Of a stretch of DNA of 64,000 bases, positions 8,512 to 17,735 are shown in pieces (the stretch's first letter is position 1; every line of letters begins with the position of its first letter). The translations under genes were made by a program, and so were the position numbers. The notes beneath the pieces are model-generated. The model worked only from the letters and a program-made list of their open reading frames with translations, was not told the origin of the DNA and did no database searches. Source of the stretch: Flavobacterium sp. LHD-80 (GTDB taxonomy: Bacteria > Bacteroidota > Bacteroidia > Flavobacteriales > Flavobacteriaceae); NCBI RefSeq assembly GCF_030929605.1, contig NZ_JAVFVS010000004.1:62001-126000 (forward strand), read 5' to 3'.

Positions 8512-9117
8512 ATGTTTTCAAAATTAGCATATTCTGTTTTCGAACAAAGCATCAAAGATTATCATCAATTTGATAGTGTTGATCAACCGATTAATAATCC
8601 TTTTCCAAAGGATAAATTTGAGCACTTATTATATTTAAAAAACTGGATTGACACAGTTCAATGGCATTTTGAAGATATCATTCGTGATCCGCAAATTGAC
8701 CCAGTTGCGGCGTTGACTTTAAAAAGAAAAATTGATGCTTCAAATCAGGAAAGAACTGATATGGTGGAATACATAGACAGTTACTTTTTGCAGAAATACA
8801 GTCATATAAAAGCAAAAGACGGAGCAAAAATCAATTCTGAAAGTCCAGCTTGGGCATTTGACAGATTGTCTATTTTGGCTTTGAAAATTTATCATATGCA
8901 CGAAGAAGCTACACGTGCTGAGGCTTCGCAAGAACATAGAGATAAATGTCAGGAAAAACTAAATGTACTTTTAGAGCAAAGAACAGATTTATCTACAGCA
9001 ATTGAAGAACTATTGACAGATATTGAAAATGGCGATAAATTCATGAAAGTGTACAAACAAATGAAAATGTACAACGATGATGAATTGAACCCGGTTTTAT
9101 ATCAAAATAAAAAATAA
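8512..9117 (+). CDS. DUF4254 domain-containing protein
   Basis: This roughly 201-residue, mainly helical, soluble protein starts MFSKLAYSVFEQSI. It contains NLYHMHEE-like segments (IYHMHEEATRAEA) and the run WHFEDIIRDPQIDP that I associate with DUF4254. There are no membrane helices or signal. The function is unknown. Its stop lies one base before the GT9 gene, which suggests the two are co-transcribed and that it acts in lipopolysaccharide assembly. The ATG start was chosen over an upstream GTG because a -7 promoter box overlaps the latter. Confidence 0.85.
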   Translation: MFSKLAYSVFEQSIKDYHQFDSVDQPINNPFPKDKFEHLLYLKNWIDTVQWHFEDIIRDPQIDPVAALTLKRKIDASNQERTDMVEYIDSYFLQKYSHIKAKDGAKINSESPAWAFDRLSILALKIYHMHEEATRAEASQEHRDKCQEKLNVLLEQRTDLSTAIEELLTDIENGDKFMKVYKQMKMYNDDELNPVLYQNKK

Positions 9118-9118
9118 T

Positions 9119-10165
9119 TTGGCCGACTTGTCTACCAAAATTAAACACATAGCCGTCATGAGACTATCCGCAATGGGAGATGTCGCCATGACGGTTCCTG
9201 TTTTACGCGCTTTTGTAAAACAATATCCAACAGTAAAACTGACTGTTGTTTCGCGTCCGTTTTTTAAACCTTTTTTTGAAGGAATTCCGAATCTTGATTT
9301 TTTTGCTTTTGATGAAAAAGAAAGACATAAAGGTTTTCCTGGACTTTTGCGATTGTTTAAAGATTTGAAACAGCTTGAAATTGATGCCTTTGCAGATCTT
9401 CATAATGTTTTGAGATCTAAAGTTGTGAGTTTGCTTTTCGCTTTAAGCGGAAAAAAAAGAGCAACTGTTGATAAGGGCCGAGAAGGAAAAAAAGAATTAA
9501 CTCGTGCCGAAAACAAAATTTTCAAACAATTGCCAACTATGTTTGAGAGGCATGCAAAAGTGTTTTCAGAACTTGGTTTTCCGGTGGATTTATCTAATCC
9601 GGAGTTTCCTAAAAAAGCAGTTTTAAGTGCCGAAATCACCAATTTAGTTGGTGAGAATTATCAAAAATTAATTGGGATTGCGCCTTTTGCTCAGTATGAT
9701 TCTAAGGTTTATCCGTTGGATTTAATGCAAGAAGTAATTGCAAAATTGGCTGAAAATAAAGATCAGACGATTTTGCTTTTTGGAGGTGGTAAAAAGGAAA
9801 TAGAAATTTTAGATTCACTTTCTGAGCCTTTTAAAAATGTAATAAGTGTAGCAGGAAAAATTAAATTTCAGCAGGAATTAAAATTAATCAGCAATCTGGA
9901 TCTAATGCTTTCTATGGATTCTGGAAATGCGCATATTGCGGCAATGTTGGGCGTAAAAGTCGTTACGCTTTGGGGCGCCACACATCCATACGCTGGATTT
10001 CTGCCATTTAATCAGAGTTTGGATTATGCATTAACTTCTGACCGAAATAAATATCCAAAACTGCCAACATCAGTTTATGGAAATAAAACTGTTGAAGGTT
10101 ATCAAGATGCGATGAGAACAATTTCTGCAAAGAAAATACTTAATACGATTCAGTCTCAATTATAG
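9119..10165 (+). CDS. Glycosyltransferase family 9 (heptosyltransferase-like)
   Basis: This 348-residue GT-B enzyme has the N-terminal strand IAVMRLSAMGDVAMTVPVL, LLFGGGKKEIEIL for the donor domain and the family hallmark LSMDSGNAHIAAMLGVKVV followed by LWGATHPYAGF. Relatives transfer ADP-heptose to the inner core of lipopolysaccharide at the cytosolic membrane face. The exact donor in flavobacteria is not evident. The start is a TTG one base after the DUF4254 stop; a later ATG at 9158 would cut off the first strand. A strong hairpin terminator follows at 10184-10223. Confidence 0.92.
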   Translation: MADLSTKIKHIAVMRLSAMGDVAMTVPVLRAFVKQYPTVKLTVVSRPFFKPFFEGIPNLDFFAFDEKERHKGFPGLLRLFKDLKQLEIDAFADLHNVLRSKVVSLLFALSGKKRATVDKGREGKKELTRAENKIFKQLPTMFERHAKVFSELGFPVDLSNPEFPKKAVLSAEITNLVGENYQKLIGIAPFAQYDSKVYPLDLMQEVIAKLAENKDQTILLFGGGKKEIEILDSLSEPFKNVISVAGKIKFQQELKLISNLDLMLSMDSGNAHIAAMLGVKVVTLWGATHPYAGFLPFNQSLDYALTSDRNKYPKLPTSVYGNKTVEGYQDAMRTISAKKILNTIQSQL

Positions 10166-10183
10166 TAGAAATTCCAATAAAAA

Positions 10184-10223
10184 AAATTCCAAATTCCAGT
10201 GTTACAATTGGAATTTGGAATTT
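10184..10223 (+). terminator. Terminator after the GT9 gene
   Basis: A perfect inverted repeat with 15-bp arms made of doubled ATTCCA/TGGAAT elements and a 10-base loop is followed by a T run. A very similar hairpin stands at 10875-10914. Confidence 0.8.
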
Positions 10224-10247
10224 TTTTATTTTGAGATTTTGACTCTC

Positions 10248-10643
10248 CTATAAATTAAGCAAAAGATATCCCATTGCTTTCTTTTTGTTTCTGTCAACCA
10301 CAATTTCAACGAAATGATTTTCTTTTTCAGTAACAAGTAAAACGTGTTCAAAATCATTAGTTGAATTTCGGTAAACTTTATGAATCAATTCTGATTCTTT
10401 AATTTTATTCGATAAAATTTTGGCTGCTTTTAATTCACTTACATAGGGCCAAATATTAAAAAAGCTACCATTCGCAATTGATATTTCTTTCATTTCCCCA
10501 GGCTGTGAAGGATAATTTTCTTTTGAAAGAAGTTTAGGAACTTTTCTGTTTCTTCTTTTTTTAATTACGAAGTAAACCACAATAAAAGAGGATATTACAA
10601 AAAGTAATATAAAAGTTAGACGGAGGTAGTGATGCATTGCCAT
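10248..10643 (-). CDS. Uncharacterised single-pass membrane protein
   Basis: This 131-residue protein has one N-terminal membrane helix at about residues 8-27 followed by the basic stop-transfer KKRRNRK. A soluble domain of about 80 residues follows (WPYVSELKAAKILSN, then HVLLVTEKENHFVEIVVDRNKKKAMGYL), with an alpha/beta pattern. I do not recognise the family. It stands alone between two near-identical hairpins (10184-10223 and 10875-10914), which separates it from both neighbours. The preceding 292-base gap (10644-10935) holds no other gene. Confidence 0.7.
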   Translation of the reverse strand: MAMHHYLRLTFILLFVISSFIVVYFVIKKRRNRKVPKLLSKENYPSQPGEMKEISIANGSFFNIWPYVSELKAAKILSNKIKESELIHKVYRNSTNDFEHVLLVTEKENHFVEIVVDRNKKKAMGYLLLNL

Positions 10644-10874
10644 GATATAGAATTTTTTAAAAACGTGTTGACAATAAAATATAGTTTTACAAAACCTATC
10701 TTTCAGTTAAAGAACGATTTATTAGGTTCAAGTGCACTACTAATATAGTAAATTTTCAGGACATTTTATAAAAAATATTTAAATACGTATAGCCTTTTTT
10801 ATGTATTGTTTAAAATCGCTTTCAAAACGAATCTCTAATTTTAAACTTTGTCAAAAGAAAAAACAGCATAAAAA

Positions 10875-10914
10875 AAATTCCAAATTCCAATCGTAAAATT
10901 GGGATTTGGAATTT
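10875..10914 (-). terminator. Terminator after the ferredoxin-type reductase gene
   Basis: Inverted repeat with 16-bp arms (one G-T pair) built from the same doubled ATTCCA element as the hairpin at 10184-10223. It lies 22 bases past the stop of the minus-strand reductase gene. The remaining gap to 10644 shows no gene and no strong promoter match. Confidence 0.65.
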
Positions 10915-10935
10915 GAAATATCGGAATTTAACAGA

Positions 10936-11988
10936 CTATACGTCGTCGTAATCTACATAAATAGTATCTGAAGTTGGATGTGCTTGGCAAGTCAAAATCA
11001 AGCCTTCTGCAATTTCACCATCAGTTAAAATTGAATTTTTTGTCATTTCAGCAGAACCTGCTGTAACACGTCCTAAACAACTGCTGCAAATACCGCCTTG
11101 ACAAGAATAAGGAGCGTCAACGCCTTGTTTTAAAGCGGCATCAAGAATGGTTTGTTTTTTAGACATTTCGAAAGTAACTTCTTCATCGTCAACTAAAACC
11201 GTAATTTTTGTATGGCCTTCTTGAGAACCCTGAATTACATGTTCTTCAGACGAAGATGTAAAAAGCTCAAATTTAATTGCTGATTCTTTTACATTTTTCT
11301 CTTTTAAAATACCCGAAACCGTGTTGATCATTTCTTCTGGACCACACAAGAAAAACTTGTCAAATTGCAGTTCTTTATGTTTGTTGTTCAAAACAAAATT
11401 CACTGCCGATTTATCAATTCTTCCAAATAAAGCATTTTCAGCTTTTGCTTGACTAAATACATAGTGAATGAAAAAACGTCCTACATACTGTAATTGTAAA
11501 TCGTGTAATTCTTGGTGAAAAATAGTTCCTTCTGGAGTTTTATTTCCGTAAACCAATACAAACGAACTTTTTGGCTCACTTTTTAAAACCGATTTAATAA
11601 TCGAAAGAACTGGCGTAATACCACTTCCCGCAACAAATGCCACATAATTTTTTTGTCTGTCAGTCTCTGGTTCAAAAGTAAATTTTCCTTCCGGATGACC
11701 TACTTCAAGAACATCTCCAGCTTTTAGCTTTGTATTGGCAAATTGAGAAAAAAGACCATTTTTCACTGCTTTAACAGCAATTCGCAATTCACCACTTTCT
11801 GGCGCAGAGCAAATAGAGTAAGCACGTCTTATTTCTTGATTATCAAGTGTTAGTTTTAAATTTATGTATTGTCCAGCTATAAATTTATAGTCAGCTTTTA
11901 GTTCTTCAGGAACATTAAAAAGTACAGAAACAGCCTCGGCAGTTTCGCGTTTTACCTCTTTAATTATAAGTTTTAAAAATGAAGGCAT
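10936..11988 (-). CDS. PaaE-like ferredoxin--NAD(P)H reductase with C-terminal 2Fe-2S domain
   Basis: From the ATG at 11988 this is a 350-residue two-part flavoprotein. The front has the FAD motif RRAYSICSAP and the NAD(P)-binding FVAGSGITPVLSIIK; the rear is a plant-type ferredoxin domain with Cys spacing CQGGICSSC then a distal LTCQAHP Cys. It should pass electrons from NAD(P)H to a partner oxygenase or desaturase, as in PaaE. No oxygenase lies beside it. The longer frame beginning at TTG 12015 is rejected because the -7 box TActTTTG (12011-12004) lies within it. Confidence 0.9.
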   Translation of the reverse strand: MPSFLKLIIKEVKRETAEAVSVLFNVPEELKADYKFIAGQYINLKLTLDNQEIRRAYSICSAPESGELRIAVKAVKNGLFSQFANTKLKAGDVLEVGHPEGKFTFEPETDRQKNYVAFVAGSGITPVLSIIKSVLKSEPKSSFVLVYGNKTPEGTIFHQELHDLQLQYVGRFFIHYVFSQAKAENALFGRIDKSAVNFVLNNKHKELQFDKFFLCGPEEMINTVSGILKEKNVKESAIKFELFTSSSEEHVIQGSQEGHTKITVLVDDEEVTFEMSKKQTILDAALKQGVDAPYSCQGGICSSCLGRVTAGSAEMTKNSILTDGEIAEGLILTCQAHPTSDTIYVDYDDV

Positions 11989-12003
11989 GATTAATTTTTT
12001 TTG

Positions 12004-12011
12004 CAAAAGTA
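12004..12011 (-). promoter_or_regulatory. Predicted -7 promoter box for the reductase gene
   Basis: The minus strand reads TActTTTG, ending 15 bases before the ATG at 11988. Its position supports that ATG over an upstream TTG and implies a short leader. Confidence 0.55.
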
Positions 12012-12074
12012 GCAAACACTAAGTAATTGACACTTACTAAAATATTTTTTTTAACTTTTTTTGTAACGTTTTCC

Positions 12075-12082
12075 TACATTTG
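12075..12082 (+). promoter_or_regulatory. Predicted -7 promoter box for the DUF5687-ABC pair
   Basis: TAcaTTTG fully matches the consensus 31 bases before the ATG at 12114. It lies inside the longer open frame starting at 12027, so that longer start is unlikely. Confidence 0.5.
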
Positions 12083-12113
12083 GTCTCTTACTGAAAAACC
12101 AAAACAAATAATC

Positions 12114-13574
12114 ATGATTAAAAAGTTTATTTTTCTTGAATGGAAAGCCTTTATAAGATCAGCGTCGTTTGGTAAAAATCTGGCGATGAAAATTTTATTA
12201 GGATTCTTAATGATTTATTTTTCATTAATTTTTGTCGGAATGGGCGTAGGGGCATTCTACGTTCTTAAAAAAATGAATCTGGAACCGTTGCAGACAGTCA
12301 ATAGGTTTTTGATTTATTATTTCATATTTGATTTAATAGTACGTTTGATGGTGCAGTCAATTCCGGTTTTAAACATAAAACCATTGCTGGTATTGCCTAT
12401 TAAAAAACCAACGATTGTTCATTTTTCATTAGGAAAAACTGTTTTATCATTTTTTAATTGGGTTCACGCCTTATTTTTTATTCCTTTTTCGGTTGTCTTA
12501 CTTATTGAAGGATATGATGTTGTGAGTATTCTTTTCTGGAATCTTGCGATGATTTCTTTAGTCTACATCAATAATTTTTTAAATATTATTTTAAACAATA
12601 TTGATAAATTATTTGTTGTCTTTTTGGCTTTTGCCATTGCCTTGGGAGCGGCGCAATATTATAAGTTATTTGATATTACCGTTTTTACTGCGCCATTTTT
12701 TCAGGGACTTTATAAAATTCCGGGATTGTCATTAATTCCTGTTTTTGTATTGGCGGGCTTATATGTTTTTACATTTAGATTTTTCAAAAACAATTTATAT
12801 CTCGACGCTGGACTTTCTATAAAAGAGGATATTGCGTCAACAGAAAATCTTACTTGGTTGAATCAATTTGGAACTTTGGGAACATTTCTTAAAAACGATA
12901 TCAAACTCATCAAAAGAAATAAAAGATCAAAAACTACAATTTTCATGAGTTTTCTTTTCTTGTTTTACGGATTGATCTTTTTTGGAAATACACATCAACC
13001 ACCAATCATGTATATTTTTGCGGGAATATTTGTTTCAGGCGGATTCTTATTTGTTTTTGGCCAGTTTGTGCCAAGTTGGGACAGCTCGTATTATCAATTA
13101 ATGATGACACAAAATATTCCGTATCGCGGTTATATAACTTCAAAATGGTGGCTTATTGTAATTGCGACTTTTATATCGACAATTTTGGCTTCGTTTTATC
13201 TTTTTTACGGATGGCAGGTTTATTTAACAATTGTGGTTGGTGCCATTTATAATATTGGAGTAAATTCTCACCTGGTTCTTTTGGGTGGCGCATTTACAAA
13301 AACGCCAATAGATTTGAGCAACGCAGGGGGCGCTTTTGGAGATAAAAAAGCATTCAATTTAAATGCAATGTTATTGACTTTGCCAAAATTATTATTGCCT
13401 TTGGGACTTTATGGAATTGGTCTTTATCTTGATGATAAAACGCTTGGTTTGACACTAGTTGCAGGAGCAGGAATTTTAGGATTTGTATTTAGAAACAAAG
13501 TCTTTTCAATAATCGAAAAAAGATACAAAGCCGAAAAATACAGTACTATAAGCGCTTATAAACAAAAGAGTTAA
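12114..13574 (+). CDS. ABC exporter membrane subunit, DUF5687-like
   Basis: From the ATG at 12114 the protein has 486 residues and starts MIKKFIFLEWKAFIRSASFG. About ten to twelve membrane helices follow in two groups around a soluble loop (KEDIASTENLTWLNQFG). I recognise it as the flavobacterial DUF5687 type. The ABC ATPase gene lies 102 bases downstream on the same strand, so this is most likely the permease half of an ABC-2-like exporter. The substrate is unknown. An in-frame ATG at 12027 is disfavoured because it precedes a predicted promoter box. Confidence 0.82.
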   Translation: MIKKFIFLEWKAFIRSASFGKNLAMKILLGFLMIYFSLIFVGMGVGAFYVLKKMNLEPLQTVNRFLIYYFIFDLIVRLMVQSIPVLNIKPLLVLPIKKPTIVHFSLGKTVLSFFNWVHALFFIPFSVVLLIEGYDVVSILFWNLAMISLVYINNFLNIILNNIDKLFVVFLAFAIALGAAQYYKLFDITVFTAPFFQGLYKIPGLSLIPVFVLAGLYVFTFRFFKNNLYLDAGLSIKEDIASTENLTWLNQFGTLGTFLKNDIKLIKRNKRSKTTIFMSFLFLFYGLIFFGNTHQPPIMYIFAGIFVSGGFLFVFGQFVPSWDSSYYQLMMTQNIPYRGYITSKWWLIVIATFISTILASFYLFYGWQVYLTIVVGAIYNIGVNSHLVLLGGAFTKTPIDLSNAGGAFGDKKAFNLNAMLLTLPKLLLPLGLYGIGLYLDDKTLGLTLVAGAGILGFVFRNKVFSIIEKRYKAEKYSTISAYKQKS

Positions 13575-13605
13575 TTAGAAAATTAGAAAATGAGTCAATT
13601 TGAAA

Positions 13606-13628
13606 ATTAGATAAATTTTTTATCTAAT
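13606..13628. repeat. Small hairpin in the permease-ATPase gap
   Basis: Arms ATTAGATA and TATCTAAT enclose a 7-base AT loop, within a stretch of repeated AATTAGAAA units at 13572-13610. It may thin out downstream transcription or be a degraded repeat. Confidence 0.5.
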
Positions 13629-13676
13629 CGAAACCAAATTAACGATTAACCAAATCAACAATTAAACGTAAAAAAA

Positions 13677-14372
13677 ATGATACAAGTAAATCAACTTTCA
13701 AAAAAATATAACAATACAACAGTTTTAAACATTAACAACCTTGAAATTCCGAAGGGTCAGAGTTTTGGATTGGTTGGGAATAACGGCGCGGGAAAAACAA
13801 CTTTTTTCAGTTTGCTTTTAGATCTTATTCAGCCTTCAACAGGAAATATAAAAAGTAATGATATTCAAGTAAATACAAGTGAAAATTGGAAATCTTTTAC
13901 AGGTTCTTTTTTAGATGAAAGTTTTCTTATTGGGTATTTAACTCCCGAAGAATATTTTTATTTTATTGGTGATTTACGTCATCAGAATAAAGCGGATATT
14001 GATGCATTGCTGTCAAAACATGAAGAATTTTTTAATGGCGAAATCTTAAAGAATAAAAAATACCTTCGCGATTTATCAAAAGGAAATCAGAAAAAAGTTG
14101 GCATTATTGCAACACTTATTGGCAATCCAGAAGTGGTAATTTTAGACGAGCCTTTTGCAAATTTAGATCCTACAACTGTAAGTCGTTTGAAAAAAATTAT
14201 TAAAGAATTAGCTGATGATCCGAATGTTACTGTTTTAGTCTCAAGTCACGATTTACAGCACACTGTAGAAGTTTGTAATCGAATTGTGGCGCTTAATAAA
14301 GGCGAAATTGTAAAAGATATTCAAACCTCAGAAGAAACCTTACAAGAACTGGAATCGTTTTTTGCTGTTTAA
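13677..14372 (+). CDS. ABC transporter ATP-binding protein
   Basis: This 231-residue ATPase has Walker A GNNGAGKTT (residues 36-44), an ABC signature written LSKGNQKK, Walker B VVILDEPF and the H-loop SSHD. It is shorter than many exporters and lacks a membrane domain, so it needs a separate permease, most likely the DUF5687-like protein encoded just upstream. It would drive export or membrane remodelling from the cytosolic face. The substrate cannot be inferred. Confidence 0.93.
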   Translation: MIQVNQLSKKYNNTTVLNINNLEIPKGQSFGLVGNNGAGKTTFFSLLLDLIQPSTGNIKSNDIQVNTSENWKSFTGSFLDESFLIGYLTPEEYFYFIGDLRHQNKADIDALLSKHEEFFNGEILKNKKYLRDLSKGNQKKVGIIATLIGNPEVVILDEPFANLDPTTVSRLKKIIKELADDPNVTVLVSSHDLQHTVEVCNRIVALNKGEIVKDIQTSEETLQELESFFAV

Positions 14373-14460
14373 GTTTCTATATTTCAAAAAGAAGCGTATT
14401 TTTACAAGTCATTATACTAAAAGTGCTTTTTATAAGTTTATGCTTTAAAAATTAGTTCTA

Positions 14461-17070
14461 TTGAAAAAGAATACTCTAAAATACTGTTTTTTTCTTGCTT
14501 TTTTATTCTTTTTGATAGCCTGTTCTACCAAGAAAAATACTTTTGTGAACAGAAATTCACATGCCTTAAGTACAAAATATAACATTTTGTATAACGGCGG
14601 CATTGGTCTTGAAAAAGGACTAAAATCAATTCAGGCCAATAATCAGGATAATTTTTGGAAAATTCTGCCAATTGAAAAAATGCAGTTTGACGAAAATTTT
14701 TCAGAGGGAGAAAAAACAAAAAATCCAGATTTTGAATTAGCAGAAACAAAAGCAACAAAAGCCATTCAGAAACACTCCATGAATATTGGAGGAAGAGAGA
14801 GAAATTATCAGATTGATGAAGCTTATTTAATGCTAGGAAAAGCCAGATATTATGATCAGCGTTTTATTCCAGCAATTGAGGCTTTCAATTATATTCTTTA
14901 CAAATATCCAAACAGCAGTAATATTTATACGGCAAAAATCTGGCGCGAAAAAACAAATATGCGTTTAGGAAATGATGCGATTGTCATTAAAAATATCAAT
15001 CTGCTGTTGAAGAAAACAGATTTAGACAAACAGACTTTTTCAGATGCAAATGCATTATTGGCGGAAGCTTTTTTAAATACAGAGCAAAAAGACAGTGCGG
15101 TAACTAAATTGAAAATTGCCGAAAAATTCACCAGAATTAACGAAGACAAAGCCAGATATCGTTTTATTTTAGGACAATTATATCAAGAATCAGGAAAAAG
15201 AGACAGTGCCGTTTACTTTTATAATGGCGTAATCGACATGAACCGAAAAGCCGATCGTAAATACATGATGCAAGCATATGCGAAAAAAGCGCAGATGTTT
15301 GATTATGAACACGACGATCAAAATATGTTTATTGATACCTATAATAAATTAGTTGAGGATCGTGAAAATAGACCTTACTATGATATTCTGTTTTATGAAA
15401 TGGGTGTCTTTTTTGATAAAAATAATGAGCAGAAAGATGCGTTGGAATTTTACAATCGTTCGTTATCAAGAAAATCTAAAGACCCTTATCTAGTTGCGGC
15501 AACGTATAGAAATATTGGAAATATGTATTTTAGAAATACAGATTATACAATGGCTGCAAAATATTATGACAGTACTTTAGTAAAACTAAATCCAAAAACG
15601 AGAGAGTTTGCGTTTATCGAAAAAAATAGAAAAAATTTAGATAACGTAATTAAATACGAAGGAATTGCAAAACGCAACGACAGTATTATTAAGGTATATA
15701 ATTTACCAGCCGAAGAACGAAAAACATACTTTGAAATTTATATCGCAGAACTTAAAAAGAACGACGATGCAAAACGTTTAGCTGAAGAAAAAGAGAAAGA
15801 AAAACTTGCAAACGTACAGCGCAACACAAATACAGGTGATGTTGCAACAGCTGTAAATCCTCAAGCGACTGGAAAACCAGATTTAACAGCGGGAGCGTTT
15901 AATCCGCCGGGAGCAAATGATGTTTCAAGCACTTTTTACTTTTATAATCCAACAACAGTTGCTTACGGAAAACTGCAATTCAGAAAAATGTGGGGAAATC
16001 GTGCTGTAGCTGGAAACTGGAGATTATCTTCATCAAAAACAATTGTCAATAAAAGATTAAGCGATTCTTTAAACATCAATCAAGATTCTATAAATGCACT
16101 GCAACAAGCTGTACCAGAAAAATATACAACTGCATTTTATGAAAAAAAGATTCCTACAAGTCCAGCAGTTATGGATAGTATTGGCAAAGAGCGAAACTTT
16201 GCGTATTATCAATTAGGACTTATTTATAAAGAAAAGTTTAAAGAATACAAATTAGCGAGCGATAAATTAGAGCAATTATTACAGAATAATCCTGAAGAGA
16301 AATTGGTTTTGCCATCGATGTATAATTTGTATAAAATTTATCAAATTACAGATCCGGCTAAGGCAGAAAGAATAAAATCTGAAATAACAACTAAATATTC
16401 GGGTTCGCGATATGCTCAGATTTTAAATAATGCGAATTCTGATGATCTAGCTTCGGCAGATAAGGAATATAAAAAATGGTACAAACTGTATGAGGAAGAA
16501 CATTTTGATGAAGTTTTAAACAACATTGACAATTTGATTAATCAATATGCAGGTGAAGATATTGTTTCGAAATTCGAATTGCTTAAAGCAAGCACTTTAG
16601 GTAAAGTAGAAGGTTTGGCAGCATATAAAAAAGGATTGGAAAACGTTGCCGATAATTACCCAAATAGCGAAGAAGGAAAAGAGGCGCGTGAGATTTTGGA
16701 AAAACAAATTCCAACTTTAGAAAAACTTGATTTTACGGCAGTTGATGGCAAAAACTGGAAAATTTTATATCCGGTTTCGAATAACGATCTTAAAACGGTT
16801 AAAAAAATTGAAGAGGCAATTAGAGTATATATGCTGGTTGAAAATTTTGAAAGGTTAACAACTTCATTTGACAAATACAATAAAACAGAAAGTTTTGTAG
16901 TTATTCATGGTTTAAAATCAGAGGCATATGCCAAAGATGTTTCAGGAGTTTTGAGAGATGATAAAAAATATAAAATCTCGAATATGCCTATAATTATTTC
17001 AAGTGATAATTATAAGGTAGTGCAAATCAAAAAAAATCTTGAAACGTATTTAGCCCCAAAAACCCCATAA
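14461..17070 (+). CDS. sprE: SprE/PorW-type gliding motility and type IX secretion TPR lipoprotein
   Basis: This 869-residue protein begins with a lipoprotein signal, FLAFLFFLIAC, with the lipidated Cys at residue 21, then STKKNTFVNR and SHALSTKYNILYNG. The first 400 residues contain TPR-like helix pairs (YYDQRFIPAIEAFNYILYKYP; RYRFILGQLYQESGKRDSA; AATYRNIGNMYFRNTDY). A further repeat block follows near residues 570-760. Length, signal and the following bactofilin gene match F. johnsoniae SprE as I recall it, a component linked to the gliding/secretion rotor and needed for type IX secretion. The start is TTG; the signal peptide begins exactly there. It probably heads a unit with the next two genes. 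Confidence 0.88.
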   Translation: MKKNTLKYCFFLAFLFFLIACSTKKNTFVNRNSHALSTKYNILYNGGIGLEKGLKSIQANNQDNFWKILPIEKMQFDENFSEGEKTKNPDFELAETKATKAIQKHSMNIGGRERNYQIDEAYLMLGKARYYDQRFIPAIEAFNYILYKYPNSSNIYTAKIWREKTNMRLGNDAIVIKNINLLLKKTDLDKQTFSDANALLAEAFLNTEQKDSAVTKLKIAEKFTRINEDKARYRFILGQLYQESGKRDSAVYFYNGVIDMNRKADRKYMMQAYAKKAQMFDYEHDDQNMFIDTYNKLVEDRENRPYYDILFYEMGVFFDKNNEQKDALEFYNRSLSRKSKDPYLVAATYRNIGNMYFRNTDYTMAAKYYDSTLVKLNPKTREFAFIEKNRKNLDNVIKYEGIAKRNDSIIKVYNLPAEERKTYFEIYIAELKKNDDAKRLAEEKEKEKLANVQRNTNTGDVATAVNPQATGKPDLTAGAFNPPGANDVSSTFYFYNPTTVAYGKLQFRKMWGNRAVAGNWRLSSSKTIVNKRLSDSLNINQDSINALQQAVPEKYTTAFYEKKIPTSPAVMDSIGKERNFAYYQLGLIYKEKFKEYKLASDKLEQLLQNNPEEKLVLPSMYNLYKIYQITDPAKAERIKSEITTKYSGSRYAQILNNANSDDLASADKEYKKWYKLYEEEHFDEVLNNIDNLINQYAGEDIVSKFELLKASTLGKVEGLAAYKKGLENVADNYPNSEEGKEAREILEKQIPTLEKLDFTAVDGKNWKILYPVSNNDLKTVKKIEEAIRVYMLVENFERLTTSFDKYNKTESFVVIHGLKSEAYAKDVSGVLRDDKKYKISNMPIIISSDNYKVVQIKKNLETYLAPKTP

Positions 17071-17073
17071 ACC

Positions 17074-17469
17074 ATGTTTGAAAAAGTCAAAAAAAGCAGT
17101 ACAGAGAATTTAGGAAAAACCAACAGAATTGTAGAAGGAACTTCTATTGTTGGTGATATTGTTTCAAAAGCTGATTTTAGACTCGATGGGGAATTGATTG
17201 GGAATTTTACTTCGCAGGGAAAACTCGTTATTGGTGCATCAGGAATTGTGAAAGGAGAAATTATTTGTCATAATGCTGATATTGAAGGCGAATTTCAAGG
17301 AAAATTAAAAGTTTTAGAAGTCCTTAATATAAAAGGAACAGCACGCATTCATGGAGAAATTGCCGTTGGGAAATTATCTATAGAACCAGGAGCAGATTTT
17401 ACTGCAACTTGTACAATGCTAAATTCTAATCCTGTAATACTATTAGAAGATGGAAAAGGAGCCGAATAA
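17074..17469 (+). CDS. Bactofilin (polymer-forming cytoskeletal protein)
   Basis: This 131-residue protein has the bactofilin core: RIVEGTSIVGDIVSKADFRLDG then repeating short strands such as GELIGNFTSQGKLVIG, SGIVKGEIICHNADIEGEF and GTARIHGEIAVGKLSIE, the right-handed beta helix of the family. It polymerises without nucleotides in the cytosol or at the membrane. The gene begins 3 bases after the sprE stop and overlaps atpZ-like by 20 bases, so all three are probably co-expressed, hinting that the filament may support cell-surface machinery. Confidence 0.93.
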   Translation: MFEKVKKSSTENLGKTNRIVEGTSIVGDIVSKADFRLDGELIGNFTSQGKLVIGASGIVKGEIICHNADIEGEFQGKLKVLEVLNIKGTARIHGEIAVGKLSIEPGADFTATCTMLNSNPVILLEDGKGAE

Positions 17470-17677
17470 TAATAGGAGAAACAAATGGCTTGCACTTATT
17501 AATATTCCTTTTCAAATGGGAGTAATTATTTTCTTGTTTTCTTATTTCGGAACATGGCTTGATGAAAATCATCCTAGCCCAAAAGTGTATTACAATACTA
17601 TTTTTGTAATGGCCGGTGTAGGCCTTGCTTTATATAATGTTATCCGCCAAGTTAATGATATTAATAAAACAAAGTAA
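17450..17677 (+). CDS. AtpZ/AtpI family small membrane protein
   Basis: This 75-residue protein has two membrane helices (residues about 14-36 and 47-66) with the family motif FGTWLDE between them. AtpZ/AtpI proteins sit at the head of ATP synthase operons and assist in c-ring assembly or cation supply. It overlaps the bactofilin gene by 20 bases and precedes atpB by about 570 bases, with one further membrane gene between. Confidence 0.85.
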   Translation: MEKEPNNNRRNKWLALINIPFQMGVIIFLFSYFGTWLDENHPSPKVYYNTIFVMAGVGLALYNVIRQVNDINKTK

Positions 17678-17735
17678 TTTTGTCATTTATAGCAGCTTTA
17701 GATAAAAGTTGCATCTTTGCAAAAAATTACTTGAA

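Noticed and set aside
12027..12113. Extended N-terminus of the DUF5687-like permease
   Set aside because: The -7 box at 12075-12082 lies within it, and the family start motif begins at the ATG at 12114.
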